A DNA stretch of 64,000 nt from NCBI GenBank assembly GCA_029747585.1, contig JAPEVF010000047.1:92086-156085 (forward strand), written 5' to 3'. Below are positions 60,234-64,000 of the stretch, piece after piece. Below the pieces are notes generated by a model. The model did no database searches. It worked only from the letters and a program-made list of their open reading frames with translations, and was not told the origin of the DNA. Made by a program: the position numbers and the translations under genes. The stretch comes from Pleurotus djamor. Lineage: Eukaryota > Basidiomycota > Agaricomycetes > Agaricales > Pleurotaceae. How positions within the stretch are numbered: position 1 is the first letter of the stretch; each line of letters opens with the position of its first letter.

Positions 60234-61816
60234 TACCTTGTCTCACCTATTGCAATCACCTTCTATGCGAACTGGCTGAAGACTACTGTTTGTACATACC
60301 TTTGACGCGGATACGAAGAACTAGATAACACTATACTCTAAACTCATTGATAGACAGACATGTGTCTGTACTCTATCATAGGCCTTTCACTGGCGGTCAA
60401 CGCACTTCACTCGTGCGCTGGATTCAGCGGTTCAACCCCGAATATCGACTGCACAATACGGCGTCCAATCCCTTATATGTTGGGACGGTGTCTGGGGTAC
60501 GGCCAGAATACGGAATTACGATTGTTTTGGTAGTGTAGATGCCCAGATGGGCTGAACGGCGAGTAATGACCCAACGGGTATGACGATGGCGGAAGACATC
60601 CTAGTCGTAGACCCGCTCGAAGATCACGAGCGTCGTAGCATAGGGTGACTAGAGGACAAGGGAAATGGGTGTCCTCGTCCTCATCGTTCCTCACGAGAGG
60701 GAGAGAGAGCACGTGTGTCGTGAGGAGCCTTCTCATATACATGAAGAGTGCTATCTTACATACTTTACCTGCGTGTACGAAGGGAGTAAAATATCATGTA
60801 AATTTGCATGTACTTAAGATGAACATGAAACTCACGACTAAGCCATGATTTGGCCTCGTTCCGGTGGCCGCCCATACACTATGTATACATACGGTCGCTG
60901 GGTCTTTAACTAACTCGGGGGCATTCGCATTATCTAGTATCTCCTATTGTTCGACACTGTAGATGCCCAAACAGGCTGACGGCGAGGAAATGGATCCAAC
61001 GGGTATGAGAAACAGAAGGAACACAGGCGTCGATAGGAGTTGTCGTCGCGATCGGTCCTGGTGCACTCCTTCGATGCGGATATGAAGGAACTGTCCTAAG
61101 CATATTTTAGAACATAATCTCTGTTTGACTTCAGTAGGACTGCCTATTCTACAGTGCGTAAAGGTTTTCACTGACCAAAATCTGTTCACTTGTCTGATTC
61201 CGTGAGCGTTGAAATCGGGAACGACAGCCTCTCACCGACCCTTGAACCCTGTCCACGCTGTGTTTGTCATAGCCGGCCCACTTCTCGCCACCGGCCCTTT
61301 TGAGCATCTACAGTACTCCGCCATGTATACGTAGATTGGCGTTACCTGTCGATGGCGAATCCATACCTGTTCGTAGCTATTTTGTGCTCCGTAGTGTCCC
61401 CGTACGCCTTGAACAGTACTCGTGCTATATTCGCTAGCGGGTATATAAGAGTGTACTATGGATGTGGATGGAGCAGACAATGACTGTCGTGATTGTCCCA
61501 TCCCAATCGAGGGAGTAGAGGGGAGGAGGCGACGCTCCTATCCCCCTGAACGCGATGGATGAGCGCTAGTCAAGGGAAGATTCCCCCACCTAGCGCCCGA
61601 TCCGATCATATCAACGACACTGAGTTGCAACAACCGAAACCAACGTTCTGGAGCTCAAAGCTGCCTATATACCTCCCAATTAACTTCCATAATACTTCTC
61701 ATTTGCACGCAAGAGTCCCTTGCGCTCTTTCCGCCTTTAATCCGCCTTTGCAATTTGATCGCCCCCAAGACCGCCCTTTGCAGCTTTCTCCTCATCCCCC
61801 GAGTGAGGAAAACGTC
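60234..61816. repeat. Repeat-rich intergenic stretch right of the F-box gene
   Basis: About 1.6 kb without a supported gene. It contains a pair of degenerate direct repeats (60534-60593 and 60958-61018, about 75% alike by eye), short echoes of GACGCGGATACGAAG (60303) and GATGCGGATATGAAG (61074), and the right TIR-like copy. Open frames here are short and lack family resemblance. A TATATAC motif at about 61663 precedes the next gene by 150 bases. Confidence 0.55.
61093..61190 (-). repeat. TIR-like repeat, right copy
   Basis: Reverse complement of the left copy at 57961-58058. On the plus strand it reads TCCTAAGCATATTTTAG and ends TTTTCACTGACCAAAATCTG. No convincing target-site duplication is seen at either outer edge. 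Confidence 0.72.
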
Positions 61817-62980
61817 ATGGAACCCGAGCGATTCCCTCCCCCTAATATTCCAGGGTTGGAAAATCTGCCTTGGAAGCTCCCACTCACTTTCTTCCACAAG
61901 CACGCGTCCGTAGGTGCCATTTCGCCGTCCTCCACCTTCCGTTCCCATGCTTTTCTTTGTAGACCGACATGCTAAAGTTTATCTGCAATCAAGTGCAGGA
62001 TCAAAGACGTGGAATCATTAATCTTATCCAAAGCCCCACCGAGTCTCAGAAGAACCTACCGGATACATGTTTAGTCATTTTCGAACTAAATACCATCGCC
62101 GTGATCGCCTATCAGTCCTGCAATGTCCGTTTTCCCTCCGTTCCTCCGCGGAAGCTATCTATCAGCCACATAGATCTTCCTAGGGAACATTATCCGACCT
62201 TTAGAAAGTTGCTTCAGTGGCCTCATATTGTCCGCGAGACGTGCACGGTCTTTGGAGAGGATGCCGGCGTATCCATTTCAACGGAAGCTAGTACGACCGA
62301 TTTGGGCATCCTTCTAAAATGGCATGACGAGCTCAGAAAAGCGACGCGCCGTGCAAAGATCTGCAAGAACATAATCCTCGCTGCATTGGGGTTGAAGCTG
62401 GCAAGAGAGGTGAGCCTGCATTCATTATACCATTTTTCATTCTTCGCGATCTGAGATTCCCCCTCAGTGTATCACTCTCCCGGATGCTGTACTGGGAGTC
62501 AAGGCCAGTGAGGCATCGAAACCTATAAGAGGTGCTGCCGTGGAATTGCCTCCGGAGCTGTCGAGTTGGCTGAGGGGGGAAGACGGAAGATCCCCAAAAA
62601 ATGTCCTTCTACCTCTACATTTATCACTTTCCGTCTCTCCATTGGTGCTACTCCAGACTAAGTCGCATACCTCAAAGCCACTGGCACGACATAAACTATT
62701 TATGGTGATTGCTTTCATTTTGCCTCCACTTTGCGTCTCACTAGGACGTACACAGATATGGCTCCTTCTTGGATCAGACAAGCCTGATAGCCTCCGCGAA
62801 ATGGAGGATCGCGTTTGGCAAACCGTCGTACGCGTATCGAATGAACCGCGGCAAGTGCAATCCATTCTAGAGGAGCTTCGTTCAAGTCTCGTTAGCTTCA
62901 ACCCTGCGAGTTGCACCGCTGACGAAACATGGTTTGAGAAACATTTTTCATTGTTTCTTCGGGAAGTGAATCATACTTAG
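61817..62980 (+). CDS. Hypothetical protein, may continue past TAG at 62978
   Basis: Not recognised. ATG 61817 (MEPERFPPPNIPGLENLPWK) is preferred because a TATA-like motif lies about 150 bases upstream; an in-frame ATG at 61559 would place that motif inside the coding region. Introns near 61908 and 62408 join HKHAS to TDMLKFICNQVQDQRRG, and KLARE to CITLPDAVLG. The product is globular and mixed (CNVRFPSVPPRKLSISHIDL, WPHIVRETCTVFGEDAGVS, LSSWLRGEDGRSPKNVLLPL), about 330 residues, without signal peptide. The frame meets TAG at 62978-62980 and then stays open to 63700, so the following frame may be its C-terminus. Confidence 0.6.
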
Positions 62981-63700
62981 AGCGAGGACACGCAAGTCCC
63001 CGGTGGGTTTGCTTCACCAGCTGCGCGAGAGTCTGTGAATGGTGGAGCACAGATGCCACCGAATCCGCCGACGTCTCCTTCAGCTACATCACCTCACGCC
63101 GGTNCCTCTGCTGCTTCACCAGCTGCGCCAGAGTCTGTCAATGGAGGAGCAGAGATGCCACCGAATCCGCCGACTTCTCCTTCTGCTCCTCCCGCCACTC
63201 CATCGTCCGTGCGGCCATTGGTATCGGATGGCATGGACCTTGATGATCAAGAGCCATTGCGACCAGAATCCATCCCATTGAACCGTGGAATCAAACGTTC
63301 GCACCCCAAATCTGGAGAGATAACACCTCGGCGCTCCAATCGACACCGTGCAGACGTCGTCTCAAGTGAAGGCCGTGGCGAAGGCGCTCGAACCATGGAT
63401 AGCCCTGCTAGGTTCAAGAGGAATAAGAATCCTGATGGCTTAAAGTCATCCCTCCGAAAATCGAAAGGAACTTCGCGCAAGACCCAGCCCACGCTCCCGG
63501 TCAAACCACACGCAATGCGGCGGTCAAAATCAAAAGTGATACCAACGACAAAGAAGACCCTTAAGCGGAAGAGGTCCATCCCAGAAAATCAACCTGAGGG
63601 CGAATCCATGTCCCCCGCCACACCAACGATGCCGCCTCCCATACCTCAATTTCCAAAGTTTCAGACTACATCTGGTGCCTCGGTAGGTGGCACATTATAA
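62981..63700 (+). CDS. Pro/Ser-rich basic tail, probably the 3' part of the preceding gene
   Basis: In the same frame as the gene to the left, directly after its TAG. It starts SEDTQVPGGFASPAARESVN, contains two copies of a 34-residue unit (63011-63112 and from 63113; ESVNGGAQMPPNPPTSPSA), then basic, lysine-rich sequence with likely nuclear-localisation clusters (KTLKRKRSIPENQ, PRRSNRHRADVV). It ends TTSGASVGGTL. No good independent start exists before the repeats. A 90-base phase-0 intron (62891-62980, GTTAGC to CTTAG) would remove the stop and fuse the two parts; otherwise this is a readthrough extension, a separate gene or a decayed end. Confidence 0.5.
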   Translation, partial: SEDTQVPGGFASPAARESVNGGAQMPPNPPTSPSATSPHAGXSAASPAAPESVNGGAEMPPNPPTSPSAPPATPSSVRPLVSDGMDLDDQEPLRPESIPLNRGIKRSHPKSGEITPRRSNRHRADVVSSEGRGEGARTMDSPARFKRNKNPDGLKSSLRKSKGTSRKTQPTLPVKPHAMRRSKSKVIPTTKKTLKRKRSIPENQPEGESMSPATPTMPPPIPQFPKFQTTSGASVGGTL

Positions 63701-64000
63701 ACCAGTGTATGTGCTTGAATCTAATCGATCTTCAGAGGTTTCCAGCACAACGTTGTAATATACCCTTGCATGACGGTCGCCGTTACGTTTTTCAAGCAGA
63801 GTTACATGTGAAGTCCTTCTCCTATGTCTCCGGAGAGAGACACAAACTCAATGGAATCCTTGTTTCTAGAGCGAAGAAGATGCCCAAACTATCGACGCAC
63901 TCCTTACATGTAACAAGAGTAATTCATCCGCCCAACGACAACGCTTGGTAACTTCAAGAAGGTGGTCCGAGTTTACCACTCTGAACGACGTTGGCTGCGA
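63701..64000. other. Right-edge stretch
   Basis: 300 bases at the window end. An 80-codon plus-strand frame (63709-63951) crosses it but resembles no family I know and has no clear start context. It may be a 3' region or an exon of a gene beyond the edge. Confidence 0.25.

Noticed and set aside
63709..63951. An 80-codon frame at the right edge
   Set aside because: No homology, start context or splice partner is visible; kept only as an edge note.
1..64000. CRISPR arrays, rRNA genes, tRNA genes, bacterial operons
   Set aside because: I looked for spaced direct repeats, tRNA-like arm sequences and rRNA signatures and found none; the intron-rich structure is eukaryotic.

Overview
The window is nuclear DNA from a fungus, almost certainly a mushroom-forming basidiomycete (Agaricomycetes). 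Nearly every gene is broken by short introns of about 47 to 60 bases, coding density is high on both strands with no operons, and the set combines conserved eukaryotic trafficking and mitochondrial genes with basidiomycete-style F-box genes. Scattered N bases mark a draft assembly. Some Ns behave as ordinary ambiguous bases and some as spurious insertions that break reading frames.

Layout. 1-7068: a serine-rich unknown protein running off the left edge (-), the rRNA-processing factor CGR1 (+), and the HOPS/CORVET subunit VPS18 (-). 7310-15209, all +: a SHB17-like histidine phosphatase, a long coiled-coil protein, the mitochondrial carrier YHM2 and an Mpv17/PMP22-type membrane protein. 15243-25475, all -: TRS85 of TRAPPIII, a WW-domain protein, an unknown protein, an LCCL-domain membrane protein and a small conserved fungal protein. 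25791-30814: a conserved unknown (-), seipin (+), an SDR oxidoreductase (+), an SH3BGR/glutaredoxin-fold protein (-) and a low-molecular-weight tyrosine phosphatase (+). 31018-41093: methylmalonate-semialdehyde dehydrogenase (-), a UBE2O-type E2/E3 enzyme (-), an F-box protein (+) and N-acetylglutamate synthase (+). 41171-48417, all -: an unknown, a TMEM86/YhhN protein, the carnitine carrier CRC1 and a four-domain fasciclin membrane protein. 48992-52835 (+): a Rap1/Myb-like nuclear protein and Rab GDI. 52958-57852 (-): RAV1 of the RAVE complex. 57.9-61.2 kb: a repeat-rich island with a long palindrome and inverted terminal-like repeats around a single-ORF F-box gene. 61.8-63.7 kb: an unknown gene interrupted by one in-frame TAG.

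How the genes relate. Several act on endomembranes (VPS18, TRS85, GDI, RAV1, seipin) and several in mitochondria (YHM2, CRC1, MMSDH, ARG2), but I see no sign of a functional cluster; this looks like an ordinary housekeeping segment. The most interesting signals are in gene structure. There are three microexons (3, 7 and 7 bases), each restoring a conserved motif, and two introns readable only as GC-AG. A 207-base 3' intron would, if retained, give a coiled-coil protein a hydrophobic tail anchor. The repeat island at 58-61 kb is the best candidate for an undescribed mobile element.
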